Assembly: GCA_021802555.1 (NCBI GenBank) | Contig: JAJZRU010000001.1 | Span: 1-64,000, forward strand | From: Pseudomonadota bacterium | GTDB taxonomy: Bacteria; Pseudomonadota; Gammaproteobacteria; Burkholderiales; Thiobacillaceae | Length of the DNA stretch: 64,000 nt | Reading direction: 5' to 3' | Shown: in pieces, positions 41,909-50,907 of the stretch | Layout of the letters: each line of letters starts with the position of its first letter | How positions within the stretch are numbered: position 1 is the stretch's first letter | Program-made: the position numbers and the translations under genes | The notes under the pieces: generated by a model | What the model was told of the DNA's origin: nothing | Databases searched by the model: none | Seen by the model: only the letters and a program-made list of their open reading frames with translations

Positions 41909-41932
41909 ACCCGCCGACAGGCGGGTTTTTTA
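41909..41932 (+). terminator. Rho-independent terminator after rpmG
   Basis: AACCCGCC, loop GACA, GGCGGGTTTTTT. Ends the rpmB-rpmG message. Confidence 0.92.
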
Positions 41933-41958
41933 TTGCCTACCGTCCGGGCTGCAGGCGT

Positions 41959-41986
41959 AAAAAAGCCCGCCGCACGGCGGGCTTCG
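41959..41986 (-). terminator. Rho-independent terminator after the desaturase gene
   Basis: Read on the minus strand: AAGCCCGCCGTGCGGCGGGC, then TTTTTTA. It lies 17-44 bp beyond the desaturase stop at 42003 and faces the rpmG terminator. Confidence 0.92.
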
Positions 41987-42002
41987 CAACGCGTTTTTCG
42001 CC

Positions 42003-43175
42003 TCAGGCGTAGCGGCGCAGGCGCAGGGAGAACTCGCGCAAGGCCTCGATGCCGCTGGCATCCGCCCGCTGGCACCAGTCCTGCAGTTGCTTGACCAGTT
42101 GCTCCTTGCTGGCGGTGGAACGGGACCACAGCGCAGCCAGTTCCTGGCGCATGCGGTACACCGTGTCCAGCCGGGCGTTGGCGTTGAGCACCTGATCCAG
42201 CGCGGCCTTCTCGGTGTGGGGCAACGCGGCGGGTTCCGAACGCAGCGAGCGGCGCAGGGTGCGGATATTCCAGCCCTGGGGCAGATGCACCTTGGCCTGG
42301 ATGTCGGCAAATTCGACCGCGCAGACTTTCTTCATGCTGCGGGCATAGCGCGTCATGACGTCGTAGCGGTGGGTGATGACCGCCTGCAGAGTCTGAAGGT
42401 CCACCAAGGTTTTTCCGGGCTGCCACCGGATCTTGGGTGCCAGCTTGCGCACCTGCGCCACGCGCAGGAAAGACAAGGCGCGGATGTAGGCCCAGCCGAT
42501 GTCGAACTCGAACCACTTGCTGGAGAGCTTGGCCGAAGAGCCATAGGCATGGTGGTTGTTGTGCAGCTCCTCGCCGCCGATGAGTATCCCCCAGGGGAAG
42601 ATGTTGGTCGAGGCGTCCTCGCTGGCGAAATTGCGGTAGCCCCAGTAATGCCCCAGACCGTTGATGACGCCGGCCGCCAGGAAAGGGATCCACAACATCT
42701 GTACGGCCCAGATGGTCAGGCCGATGGGCCCGAACAGCACGATGTTGAGCAGCAGCATGAGGGTCACGCCGCCGGCGGAATACTTGCTGTACAAATGGCG
42801 CTCGATCCAGTCGTCGGGCGTGCCATGGCCATACTTCTCCAGCGTCTCGGCATTTTTGGCTTCGGCGCGATAGAGTTCGGCGCCTTGCAGCAAGACTGTG
42901 CGGATGCCGCGCGTTTGCGGGCTATGCGGGTCTTCCTCCGTTTCGCATTTGGCGTGGTGTTTGCGATGGATGGATACCCAGGCCTTGGTGACCATGCCGG
43001 TCGTCATCCAAAGCCAGAAGCGGAAAAAATGGCTCACCGCGGGATGCAGGTCCACCGCGCGATGGGCCTGGGAGCGGTGCAGGAAAATGGTGACGCCGGC
43101 GATGGTGATGTGGGTCAGGACCAGAGTGACCGCCACATAGCCCCACCAGGGCAGATCGAATACAGCCAATTGCAT
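42003..43175 (-). CDS. Acyl-CoA (delta-9 type) fatty acid desaturase
   Basis: A 390-residue integral-membrane desaturase with the three histidine boxes HRSQAHR, HRKHHA and HNNHHA that bind the di-iron centre. It has four membrane spans and a C-terminal cytoplasmic helical extension of about 130 residues. The length and extension match a group common in Betaproteobacteria. It would introduce cis double bonds in membrane acyl chains aerobically. Confidence 0.92.
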   Translation of the reverse strand: MQLAVFDLPWWGYVAVTLVLTHITIAGVTIFLHRSQAHRAVDLHPAVSHFFRFWLWMTTGMVTKAWVSIHRKHHAKCETEEDPHSPQTRGIRTVLLQGAELYRAEAKNAETLEKYGHGTPDDWIERHLYSKYSAGGVTLMLLLNIVLFGPIGLTIWAVQMLWIPFLAAGVINGLGHYWGYRNFASEDASTNIFPWGILIGGEELHNNHHAYGSSAKLSSKWFEFDIGWAYIRALSFLRVAQVRKLAPKIRWQPGKTLVDLQTLQAVITHRYDVMTRYARSMKKVCAVEFADIQAKVHLPQGWNIRTLRRSLRSEPAALPHTEKAALDQVLNANARLDTVYRMRQELAALWSRSTASKEQLVKQLQDWCQRADASGIEALREFSLRLRRYA

Positions 43176-43335
43176 GATTACCCATTCAAAGATAAGGGAA
43201 AATCAATGTTAGGCCGTGCGCCGGGGGGAGTCAATCGATTCAAGCGGATTTAAGCGGGTGCGGGCGGTGGAGGGGCGATGCTATAGTCAACCCAGACCTT
43301 TTTCGGCCATGCGCGCCCCCCATCGACTGCAGGCC

Positions 43336-43700
43336 ATGTCCGTTCCCGCATTTCTTCCCCGGCCGCAGCTGCAGCGGCTTTTCGAGGCCCTGACGGGGCT
43401 GGGCTATCGCATCGTGGGGCCCTCCGTGCGCGATGGCGCCTTGATTTACGAGGAAATCACGTCGGCGTCCGAGCTGCCCTGGGGAGTGGTCGCCCGGCGG
43501 GATGCCGGCAGCTTTCGCCTGGAGGCGGGGGCCGGGGAGCGCTGCTTCGCCTGGGCCAACGGCCCGCAGGCCCTCGATCCGCTGGTGTTCGCCCCCGTCG
43601 AGCCGCTTTGGCGCATGGAGCGCAGGGGGGCGGGCTTGCGCCGCTCGCTCACCCGCGCCGGTCTGGATCGGCCGCAAGCCGAGCTTAGGCAGCGGGCGGA
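43336..43700 (+). pseudogene. 5' remnant of a hydrogenase-associated 4Fe-4S dicluster protein
   Basis: From the ATG at 43336: MSVPAFLPRPQLQRLFEALT, GLGYRIVGPSVRDGALIYEE and ITSASELPWGV. This matches the N-terminal segment of the iron-sulfur proteins encoded next to group 3 [NiFe]-hydrogenases (pattern GYRVVGP.VRDGAIVY.EI). The usual PLWR-type phrase (EPLWRMERR) follows at about residue 95. The ferredoxin-type cysteine clusters expected further on are absent. By 43710 the sequence has become the end of a hydrogenase large subunit. The exact junction lies between about 43630 and 43705. Confidence 0.7.
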
Positions 43701-43776
43701 GACGGTCTCCGCAATTACGAGCCCTGCATCTCCTGCGCCACCCATATTCCTTGATCTGCGCATCCACTGCCCATGA
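43701..43776 (+). pseudogene. 3' end of a [NiFe]-hydrogenase large subunit gene
   Basis: The frame starting at 43701 reads DGLRNYEPCISCATHIP and stops at 43754. PCISCATH is the C-terminal nickel-binding CxxC-x2-H motif of [NiFe]-hydrogenase large subunits, the site cut by the maturation protease. One extra base after the CAT codon shifts the frame; in the shifted frame the tail reads IFLDLRIHCP and stops at 43776. That stop overlaps the protease start as ATGA, as expected for the native 3' end. About 20 codons of the gene survive. Confidence 0.82.
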
Positions 43777-44228
43777 ATAATGCTTCCCCCTCTCCTGCCG
43801 TCCGCGTGCTGGGCATAGGCTCGCTCGCCGAAACCGACAACGTGGGCTTTCTCGTCGCCCATGCCCTGCAAGGCAGCTTCGATCCGGCCCTGGTCGAGAT
43901 CGCGGCCCTGGATCGCCCAGGGCCGCGCCTCATCGAGCACATGCGCGGCGCCGCCACCGTGATCCTGGTGGATGCGGTGCGCAGCGGTGCGGCGGCGGGC
44001 ATGCTGCACCGCCTGGAAGGCCGCGCGTTGAACGGCGCCCTGGTGCATCGCACGTCCACGCACGGTTTCGGCCTGGAAGAGGCTTTGCAGCTCGCCGAGC
44101 GCCTGGGCGAGCTGCCGCCGCATCTGCTGCTGATGGGCATCGAGGTGGGCGTGGCGCCTCCCGACCCGGAGCGCCTGACGGCGCTGGTGGAGGCGGTGCG
44201 CGGCGAAGTGCAGGCCGCGCTCGCCTGA
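43773..44228 (+). CDS. Hydrogenase maturation protease
   Basis: A 151-residue HycI/HupD-fold endopeptidase: VRVLGIGSLAETDNVGFLVA, IAALDRPGPRLIEHMRGAAT, VILVDAVRSGAAAGMLHRLE, STHGFGLEEALQLA and PPHLLLMGIEVG. The nickel-contacting residues (Glu in GSLAETDNVG, Asp in LVDAV, His in STHG) are present. Such proteases trim the large subunit after nickel insertion. The gene looks intact, but its presumed substrate gene has been reduced to a 3' fragment directly upstream, so it may be an orphan. Confidence 0.9.
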   Translation: MNNASPSPAVRVLGIGSLAETDNVGFLVAHALQGSFDPALVEIAALDRPGPRLIEHMRGAATVILVDAVRSGAAAGMLHRLEGRALNGALVHRTSTHGFGLEEALQLAERLGELPPHLLLMGIEVGVAPPDPERLTALVEAVRGEVQAALA

Positions 44229-44235
44229 GCCGACC

Positions 44236-45522
44236 TCAGGCGTCTCGCGCCTGCTGGAGATGGACGACGCGCTGCGGGTAAGGGATTTCGATGCCGTTTT
44301 CCTTGAACACGCGCCAGATTTCCCAGTTGAGATCGGACTTGAGATTTTGCTGGCCTTCGCTGGGGTCGCGCACCCACACCCCCAGTTCCAGATTGATGCC
44401 GCTGTCGGCGAAGGCGGTGAGGTACACGCGCGCCGGTTTGCCTTCGTCGTTCTGGATGACGCGCGGGTGGCCGAGGGCGATCTGCATAAGCAACTCGCGC
44501 ACGCGCTCCAGGTCGGCGTCGTAGGAAACCTGCACCGGCACGGCGATGCGCACGCTGGGCTGGGTGAAGGAGTGGTTCACCACCGTCTGGTTGATGAACA
44601 GTTCGTTCGGCACGATGGACTCGGTGCCATCGAGCGAGCGCAGGAGCGTGTAGCGCGTGTTGATGCCGGCCACCTGGCCGTACTTGTTGTCCACCGTGAC
44701 CAGATCGCCGATGCGGATGGAGCGGTCCAGCAGGATGATGAAGCCGGAGATGTAATTGCTCGCGATCTTCTGCAGCCCCAGGCCCACGCCCACCCCCAGG
44801 GCGCCGCCGAATACGGACAGCACGGTGAGGTCTATGCCCAGGGCGGGCAGGGCCATGAGTACGGCGACGATGAGCAGGACGGTGCGTGCGGCCTTCACCA
44901 GCGCCAAGCGCGTGGACAGATTCATCTGTTCCAGGCGCATGAGCCGGCTTTCCAGAAATTGCGCGAGCCACAGCGCGACGATGATGGCGAAGACGATGAC
45001 CAGGGCGGCCTGCAGCAAGAGCCAAAGGGAGAAGTGTCCCGTACCCACGTCGAAGGACACCGTTTCCAGGACATGGCGCGCCAGCGGCAACAGGCCGGTG
45101 ATGTGGAAGGCGATGACTATCCAGATCAGCGTCCCTCCCAGGCGTTCCCAGGATTTGAGCGCCGCGCTGGGCTTGAAGACGTAGCGCAGGGCCAGCGTCA
45201 GCAGCCGGATGAGGATCCAGGCCCATAGCAGCGGAAACACCACATCGAGCAGATGCACCTCGCCGATGGCGAGCTTGACCCCGGCGCGCGCGATTGCCGT
45301 GAGACCCAGCACCGCCAGCGGGAAACCCAGGCGCAGCAAGGGCTCGCGCGCCGATGCGTAGGAGCTGCCGGGACGCTCCAGAAAGCGGCGCAGCGCGTGC
45401 ATGGCCACCCACCCCAGCAGCAGGCAGGCGATGAGGGCGGCACCCTGCCAAAGCAGGGCCGCGTTGTGGGAATGTTCGAGCAGCCGCGTGAGCAGGCTGT
45501 CGAAAGGTGCCGCTTTCGCCAC
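44236..45522 (-). CDS. MscS-type mechanosensitive ion channel
   Basis: A 428-residue protein started by GTG at 45522. Five to six spans occur, the last pore-lining helix followed by LSVFGGALGVGVGLGLQKIA and NYISGFIILLDRSIRIGDLV, the MscS signature. The beta-domain (VPNELFINQTVVNHS) and a C-terminal alpha/beta domain (DLERVRELLMQIA) follow. The extra N-terminal spans place it among MscK/YbiO-like members of mid size. It protects against hypo-osmotic shock. Confidence 0.93.
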   Translation of the reverse strand: MAKAAPFDSLLTRLLEHSHNAALLWQGAALIACLLLGWVAMHALRRFLERPGSSYASAREPLLRLGFPLAVLGLTAIARAGVKLAIGEVHLLDVVFPLLWAWILIRLLTLALRYVFKPSAALKSWERLGGTLIWIVIAFHITGLLPLARHVLETVSFDVGTGHFSLWLLLQAALVIVFAIIVALWLAQFLESRLMRLEQMNLSTRLALVKAARTVLLIVAVLMALPALGIDLTVLSVFGGALGVGVGLGLQKIASNYISGFIILLDRSIRIGDLVTVDNKYGQVAGINTRYTLLRSLDGTESIVPNELFINQTVVNHSFTQPSVRIAVPVQVSYDADLERVRELLMQIALGHPRVIQNDEGKPARVYLTAFADSGINLELGVWVRDPSEGQQNLKSDLNWEIWRVFKENGIEIPYPQRVVHLQQARDA

Positions 45523-45592
45523 GCAATCGCCCGAGAGTGAGGAAGCGGCGGATTATAGCAACCGGCCGGTGCTGGCCGGCAGATCGCCGTGC

Positions 45593-46813
45593 CTAAAAAT
45601 TGTGCGTGTATTGCACGCTTAAAATATCCACGGCATTGCTGTAGCTGCCTGTGAGCAGCGTGCTCCCCGCCGTGTTGTTGATGGGGGTGTTTTTCACGAA
45701 CAGATGGGCGTAGCCCACATCCGCCGCGTTTGCGGGCGAGAAGCGGTATTGCAGCCCCGCCGCCGCCCAGACGCGGTCGTTGTCGGGGATGCGCGGGGTG
45801 CGATAGGCGTCGGACACCGGCGCCTGGTCGTAGGCAGTGCCGATCCGCAGCGTGAGCGCCTGGCTCCAGTGGTAATTGGCGCCCAGCGAGTAGCGCCAGG
45901 TGTCGCGCCAGTTCTCCGGGGTGCTGGATATCGGCGCGCCATTGGCATAAGTCACCGTGAGGGTTTTGAAGCTGCTCCAGCCGGTCCAGGTCACGTCGGC
46001 CAGCAGATCCCAGCGCGCGTTAAGGCGATGGAACAGGCTCAGCGAAGCGGTGTCGGGCAGGGTGATTTCGGCCTGAGCCGGACCGCTGGGCAGGAAGGCG
46101 AAGTTTTCCACGCTCAGCGTGCCCTTCAAGCGATGATGTATTTTGGAGCGGTAGGCCAGCCCCACGCGGGTCGCGGGAGTCAACTGCCACAGCAGGCCGA
46201 GGTTGTAGCCCAAGCCGGTGTCGGAGCCTTTGAGCGTGGCCAGCGAGTTTGGGGCCAACGGCAAAATGGCGTTGCTGAGCTGGGCATCTATCCACTCCAC
46301 GCTCAGGCCCGCGCCCAGGGACAGTTGATCGTTTACCTTCCATGCCAAAGCGGGGTTCAGCGCCACGGTGCGCAATTCGGACTTGATGGCCTGGTAGCGC
46401 CCCACCCAGTCGGGCGAGTAATCGGTCTTGAGGCCGAAAGGCGAACCCACGCCCACGCCCAGGCTCAGATTCTGGCTGACATGCCAGGCGTAGTAGACAT
46501 TCCCCGTCAGGTTCCAGCTTCCCGCGTCGCCGCCCTGGCTGCCCCCTACCGCCGGCGTGACGGTGCCGCTGAACTTGATGCTCGGACGGATGGCGTTGAC
46601 GCCCAATACCAGTTGGCGATCGGGCAGCAGCGTCATGCCGGCAGGATTGAAGAATATCGTGCTGGCGTCCTGGGCGGACGCGGCCTGGCCGGCATAGGCA
46701 TTGCCCAAGCCGTCGCCATTCTGCTCCGTGAGGGCGAAGCCGCTGGCGGCGGCGCTCAACGGGGCAGCGGCCAGAAGAAATAGCGGGAACAGTGTGCGGG
46801 TGATGGTTTTCAT
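45593..46813 (-). CDS. FadL/TodX-family outer-membrane transport protein
   Basis: A 406-residue protein with a signal peptide (MKTITRTLFPLFLLAAAPLS, cleavage near AAA/SG). The mature N terminus GFALTEQNGDGLGNAYAGQA and DASTIFFNPAGMTLLPD are the hatch-domain signature of FadL. The rest alternates short polar and aromatic beta strands and ends in Phe (YTHNF), as outer-membrane barrels do. It imports hydrophobic compounds, probably long-chain fatty acids. It starts 13 bp after the acyl-CoA ligase gene, with GGAGGAGATC upstream, so uptake and activation are coupled. Confidence 0.94.
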   Translation of the reverse strand: MKTITRTLFPLFLLAAAPLSAAASGFALTEQNGDGLGNAYAGQAASAQDASTIFFNPAGMTLLPDRQLVLGVNAIRPSIKFSGTVTPAVGGSQGGDAGSWNLTGNVYYAWHVSQNLSLGVGVGSPFGLKTDYSPDWVGRYQAIKSELRTVALNPALAWKVNDQLSLGAGLSVEWIDAQLSNAILPLAPNSLATLKGSDTGLGYNLGLLWQLTPATRVGLAYRSKIHHRLKGTLSVENFAFLPSGPAQAEITLPDTASLSLFHRLNARWDLLADVTWTGWSSFKTLTVTYANGAPISSTPENWRDTWRYSLGANYHWSQALTLRIGTAYDQAPVSDAYRTPRIPDNDRVWAAAGLQYRFSPANAADVGYAHLFVKNTPINNTAGSTLLTGSYSNAVDILSVQYTHNF

Positions 46814-46826
46814 GATCTCCTCCTGG

Positions 46827-48647
46827 TTATTGATCGGGCGCGAGGGAAAAATTGGCGTAGAGCGCCTCGATTTCTGCACGGTAACGCGCCAGCAAGGGGG
46901 CGCGCCGGATTTTCATCGTGGGGGTGAGCAAGCCGTTCTCCACCGTCCAGGGTAGGAGCGAGGCGTGAAGGCGGCGCACCTGGGCATAGCCGGGGAAATG
47001 CGCGAGGCGCTGACCGAGGTGCCGGAGCAGGGCTTTCCTGACGCGCGGCTCGTCCGGTGCGCCGGGGTTGGCCGGGTCAAGCCCGAGGCCGCGGGCGAAT
47101 TCCTCCCAGTGTTCGGCGTTGAGTACCACGACCGCGGCGAGAAAAGGGCGTCCTTCCCCGATCACCATGGCCTGCTCGAACAGAGGATCCAGGCAGATGG
47201 CCGACTCCATGTCGGCAGGGGCGATCTTCTCGCCGTTGTTGAGCACGATGATGTCCTTGATGCGCCCGACGATGTAGTAATGGCCCTTGCCGTCGACGCG
47301 CGCCTGATCCCCGGTGTGCAGCCAGCCGTCGGCGTCGATGGCCGCGGCCGTGGCCTGGGGGTCGTTCCAGTAGCCGCGCATGATGCAGCGGCTGCGGGTC
47401 AAAAGCTCATCCTGCGCGCCGATTTTCACTTCCACGCCGGGGATGGGTTTGCCTATGCTGGCCGGGAGGTTGGACTCCGGGCGGTTGACGCTGACGACCG
47501 GGCCCGCCTCGGTGAGTCCGTAGCCCTGGTGCACCGGTACGCCCAGGGCGAGGAACAATCGGGCGATGTCCGGATTCAGGGCGGCGCCGCCGCTGATGGC
47601 GAAGCGCAGGCGGCCGCCTAGTTTGGCCCGGATGGGCGCGGCGACCTTGCGCCTCAGCAAGGGCCAGGCGAGCAGCCTGGGCTGCCAGCGCGCGCGGCCC
47701 TGGGCTACTTCGAAAGCGAGCCAGCCGAGGTCGATTGCCAGCGCGAAGATTTTGCGCTCGAGCGCGGATTTTTTCGCCAGTTCGTCCTGGAGGCGCGCAT
47801 ACACCCGCTCGTAGATGCGCGGCACCGAGACCAGCACGGTCGGTTGCTGTTCCTGCATATCCTGGCCGAGTTGCGCGATGGAGCGCGCGAACACCACTTC
47901 GGCGCCCAGCAGCATGGGCATGTAGTAGCCGCCGGTGCGTTCGAAGGTGTGCGAGAGGGGGAGAAAGGACAGGAAGCGTTCGTCATCGCGGAAAGACGCG
48001 CACTGGCTGGCATACCAGGCATTCCACAATATGTTGTCGTGGCTCAGCATGACTCCCTTGGGGCGGCCCGTCGTGCCCGAGGTATAGACGATGCTGGCGA
48101 GCATGTCGCCGGATATATGCCGCGGCGTGGGTTCGATGCCTTCCCCGCGCGCGAGCCACTGGGCCACGGAAACGATGCGCGTGCTCCAATGCGTCAATTC
48201 GCTGGAGTCCTCCAGGCTCACCACTTGCTGCAAGCCCGGCGTGGTGGCGAGGATTTCGCCGATCTTGCGGTTCTGGAAGCGCCCTTCCACCAGCAGCAGG
48301 CGCGCGCCGCAATGCGCGAGGATGTAGGCGGCGTTGTCCGTGCGGTCGTCCAGGTAAAGCGGCACCACCACGAGTCCCAGGCTCAGCGCGGCCTGGTCGA
48401 AGACGACCCATTCGACGCAATTTCTCAGCATCAGCGCCACGCGATCGCCGGCGGCGAGGCCGGCGGCGACGAAGGCGGCGCGCCAGCGCGCCACTTCGCG
48501 GCCGATGTCGGCCCAGGAATGATCGCGCCAGGATTTTTGCTCGCTGTCGTATCGGCGGTAGGCAATCTTGTCGGGGGTGCGCCTGATGCGGGCCTCAAGC
48601 AGACCGCTTAGGTTTGTCGCCTCCTCGGGAGGAATGGACGCTGCCAC
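46827..48647 (-). CDS. Long-chain fatty acid-CoA ligase (FadD15-like AMP-dependent synthetase)
   Basis: A 606-residue ANL-superfamily enzyme. The P-loop is SIVYTSGTTGRPKGVMLSHD; later motifs are YGLTEAGPVVSVN, DGWLHTGDQARVDGKGHYYI and the C-terminal VGRIKDIIVLNNGEKIAPAD. The length and motifs fit the FadD15/long-chain group. It precedes a fadL-like gene in the same transcription unit, which supports fatty-acid activation after uptake. Confidence 0.93.
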   Translation of the reverse strand: MAASIPPEEATNLSGLLEARIRRTPDKIAYRRYDSEQKSWRDHSWADIGREVARWRAAFVAAGLAAGDRVALMLRNCVEWVVFDQAALSLGLVVVPLYLDDRTDNAAYILAHCGARLLLVEGRFQNRKIGEILATTPGLQQVVSLEDSSELTHWSTRIVSVAQWLARGEGIEPTPRHISGDMLASIVYTSGTTGRPKGVMLSHDNILWNAWYASQCASFRDDERFLSFLPLSHTFERTGGYYMPMLLGAEVVFARSIAQLGQDMQEQQPTVLVSVPRIYERVYARLQDELAKKSALERKIFALAIDLGWLAFEVAQGRARWQPRLLAWPLLRRKVAAPIRAKLGGRLRFAISGGAALNPDIARLFLALGVPVHQGYGLTEAGPVVSVNRPESNLPASIGKPIPGVEVKIGAQDELLTRSRCIMRGYWNDPQATAAAIDADGWLHTGDQARVDGKGHYYIVGRIKDIIVLNNGEKIAPADMESAICLDPLFEQAMVIGEGRPFLAAVVVLNAEHWEEFARGLGLDPANPGAPDEPRVRKALLRHLGQRLAHFPGYAQVRRLHASLLPWTVENGLLTPTMKIRRAPLLARYRAEIEALYANFSLAPDQ

Positions 48648-48712
48648 GATGTCGTCATGGTTGTCTGGCCGGGAGACATTGAAGCACCCCGCCCGCGGCT
48701 TGCCAAGGGAAA

Positions 48713-49963
48713 TCAGGGCGCGTGCAGGATGGCGGCATAAAAGCCGTCGCTGCCGTGGCGGGCCGGGTTGAGCAGCATGTCGCCGTCCTCATCCAATGCC
48801 GGGTCGGGCAGCAGGCTGGCCGCGGGGGTGCGCTTGAATTCAGGATGTTCGGCCAGAAAACCATCGACGATGGCGCGATTTTCCGCCGGCAGCAGGCTGC
48901 AGGTGGCATAGACCAAGCGCCCGCCCGGACGCAGCAGGCGCGCGGCCGCGCGTATCAGCGCTGCCTGCTTGCGGTTGAGCTCCGCAACCGAGGCGGGCGA
49001 CTGGCGGAATTTCAAATCGGGATTGCGGCGCAAGGTGCCCAGGCCGGAGCAGGGCGCGTCCACCAGCACGCGGTCGATCTTGCCGGCCAGGCGCTTGAGC
49101 CGTTGGTCGTTTTCCGGGGCGACGACCTGGGGCGTGACGTTGGCCAGCCCCGCCCGCGCCAGGCGCGGCCCCAGCTTGGCCAGCCGCTGGGCATTCGTGT
49201 CCAGGGCATAAATGCGCCCGCTGCCGGCCATCTGGGCGCCCAGGGCGAGCGTCTTGCCGCCGGCGCCGGCGCACAGATCGACGACCTTTTCGCCGCGCCG
49301 CGGCGCCAGCAGAAGAGCGATGAGTTGGCTGCCCTCGTCCTGCACTTCCAGGCTGCCGTCGAGGAACAGCGGATGGCGCTGCAATGCAAAGCCGTGCGGC
49401 AGGCGCACGCCCCAGGGGGAGTAAGGCGTGGCCCGTGCCGCGACGCCCTCGCCGGCCAGGCGCGCGAGTACATCTTCGCGCTTGGCTTTGAGGGTGTTCA
49501 CGCGCACGTCGAGCGGCGCCGGATTCTGCAGCGCGCGGCCCAGGGCCAGGATGCTGGCGTCGTCCATCTCGGGGCGCAACGCGTCGATCACCCATTCCGG
49601 CAGCTCCGCCGCGGCGGAAAGCGGCTGGCCTTCCGGGCCGGCGCCCTTGAGGGCGGCCAGGGTTGCGGCTTCCTCGCGCGTGAGCGCGGGCTCCAGTTCG
49701 CGCAGCGATGCGCCGCCGAACTTGAGCCAGGCGGCGGCGAGCAGCAGGCGCGGCGGCGCCTCGCTTCCAAGCAGCCATGTGAGGGTGTAAAAATGGCGCA
49801 GCACGGCATACACGCCATCGGCCATCCAGGCACGCTCCGCGCGCCCCAAGGCCGGATGGCGGCGGAAGAATGCCGACAACTGGGCATCGGCGGGGGCGGA
49901 AAACTGCATGATCTGAGCGAGCAATTCGCTGCCCAGTTCGAATGCGGCGGGTGTGGGCTTCAC
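48713..49963 (-). CDS. RsmB/NOP-type rRNA (cytosine-C5) methyltransferase
   Basis: A 416-residue protein. The N-terminal NusB-like RNA-binding region carries RHPALGRAERAWMADGVYAV. The methyltransferase domain has VVDLCAGAGGKTLALGAQ (SAM loop) and two catalytic cysteines, in VDAPCSGLGTLRRNPDLKFR and LVYATCSLLPAENRAIV. It resembles RsmB (16S C967), but its short N-terminal region leaves the exact target open. Confidence 0.9.
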   Translation of the reverse strand: MKPTPAAFELGSELLAQIMQFSAPADAQLSAFFRRHPALGRAERAWMADGVYAVLRHFYTLTWLLGSEAPPRLLLAAAWLKFGGASLRELEPALTREEAATLAALKGAGPEGQPLSAAAELPEWVIDALRPEMDDASILALGRALQNPAPLDVRVNTLKAKREDVLARLAGEGVAARATPYSPWGVRLPHGFALQRHPLFLDGSLEVQDEGSQLIALLLAPRRGEKVVDLCAGAGGKTLALGAQMAGSGRIYALDTNAQRLAKLGPRLARAGLANVTPQVVAPENDQRLKRLAGKIDRVLVDAPCSGLGTLRRNPDLKFRQSPASVAELNRKQAALIRAAARLLRPGGRLVYATCSLLPAENRAIVDGFLAEHPEFKRTPAASLLPDPALDEDGDMLLNPARHGSDGFYAAILHAP

Positions 49964-49978
49964 GGCAAGGAGGGGCGG

Positions 49979-50398
49979 GTGGAATTGAGTTTGTATCGCG
50001 GAGCGGAGATTTTACGGCAGGGCCGTACTTTGCCGGCGGCGCTCTACAATCTTCTTCACACGCTGCTGGCGCGCCAGAAAGACGGATGCCTGTTCGTGCC
50101 CATCCGCAGCATGCAATATCTGGCGGTGGTCGACCGCGAGGAGGTGGTTTTCGTGGATGGCCATGCCAAGCACCTGATCGACGTGGCCTGGTGCGCTTTC
50201 CGGCCGCGCGCGCGCACTGCTTTGGAAGACCCGGTGCCTTTCGATGTGGTGGTCTACACCGAGGCCGGGCAATCCGTGCTCGCGCGCCTGCAGGCGGAGT
50301 TTACCGGCGCCCTTGCGGCGCTGGAACGCAAACAGCCGGCCGCGCGCGGCGCCAAGGTGCTGGAGTTTGCATCCCGTCGCGGGCGACGCCCTGATTGA
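49979..50398 (+). CDS. Conserved hypothetical protein
   Basis: A 139-residue protein with GTG at 49979 as the likely start, AAGGAGG at 49968-49974 just before it. It reads GAEILRQGRTLPAALYNLLH, TLLARQKDGCLFVPIRSMQY and LAVVDREEVVFVDG. No signal peptide or span. I recognise no named domain. Divergent from the RsmB-like gene, with only 15 bp between, and convergent with the next gene: their stops are one base apart. Confidence 0.7.
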   Translation: MELSLYRGAEILRQGRTLPAALYNLLHTLLARQKDGCLFVPIRSMQYLAVVDREEVVFVDGHAKHLIDVAWCAFRPRARTALEDPVPFDVVVYTEAGQSVLARLQAEFTGALAALERKQPAARGAKVLEFASRRGRRPD

Positions 50399-50399
50399 G

Positions 50400-50702
50400 T
50401 CAGTCGTCCTCGTCCAGTTCCGGATCCCAGCCGCGTTGCCGGCCGCGCGCCATGGCTTCCCGGTAAATGCGCTCGTGGCGCGAGCGATAGGGCTCCGGCA
50501 GGCGGCTGGGCAACTGACCCAGCTTGTCCCAGGCGGCGCCGACCTGCTGGTGGAGGGTTTGCAACTGGCTGGGAGTCCAGCCGGCGCAGGTCTCCGTCTC
50601 GGGCAGCAGTTCGAATGCCCAGGCATCCATGATGAGGCGGCCGATATGGGTGAACCCGCCGTTCGCGTCCTGATCTATGCCGACATAGACTTCCTGATTC
50701 AT
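50400..50702 (-). CDS. Conserved hypothetical protein
   Basis: A 100-residue soluble protein: MNQEVYVGIDQDANGGFTHI, GRLIMDAWAFELLPETE, CAGWTPSQLQTLHQQV and a charged end. No recognised domain. The even frame use and a conserved-looking acidic C terminus (WDPELDEDD) support a real gene. Confidence 0.65.
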   Translation of the reverse strand: MNQEVYVGIDQDANGGFTHIGRLIMDAWAFELLPETETCAGWTPSQLQTLHQQVGAAWDKLGQLPSRLPEPYRSRHERIYREAMARGRQRGWDPELDEDD

Positions 50703-50907
50703 GACCGTCTCTGTGCAAAATATTTTCGTCGGTTTTTACCATATTCTTCGGCGCCTTGCGTCGGCGCGCGGGTGCATTTTGGCGCCGCAAAATGCGCCAC
50801 CAGGCAGTTAGCCCCGCGTTTTGGCCGGTTGGGCTTAAGGAGCGCCTCCGGCATGCCGTAAACCGGGTATGTACCCCTTGCCCGGGCCCCGCCTAGCCTG
50901 GAAAAAC

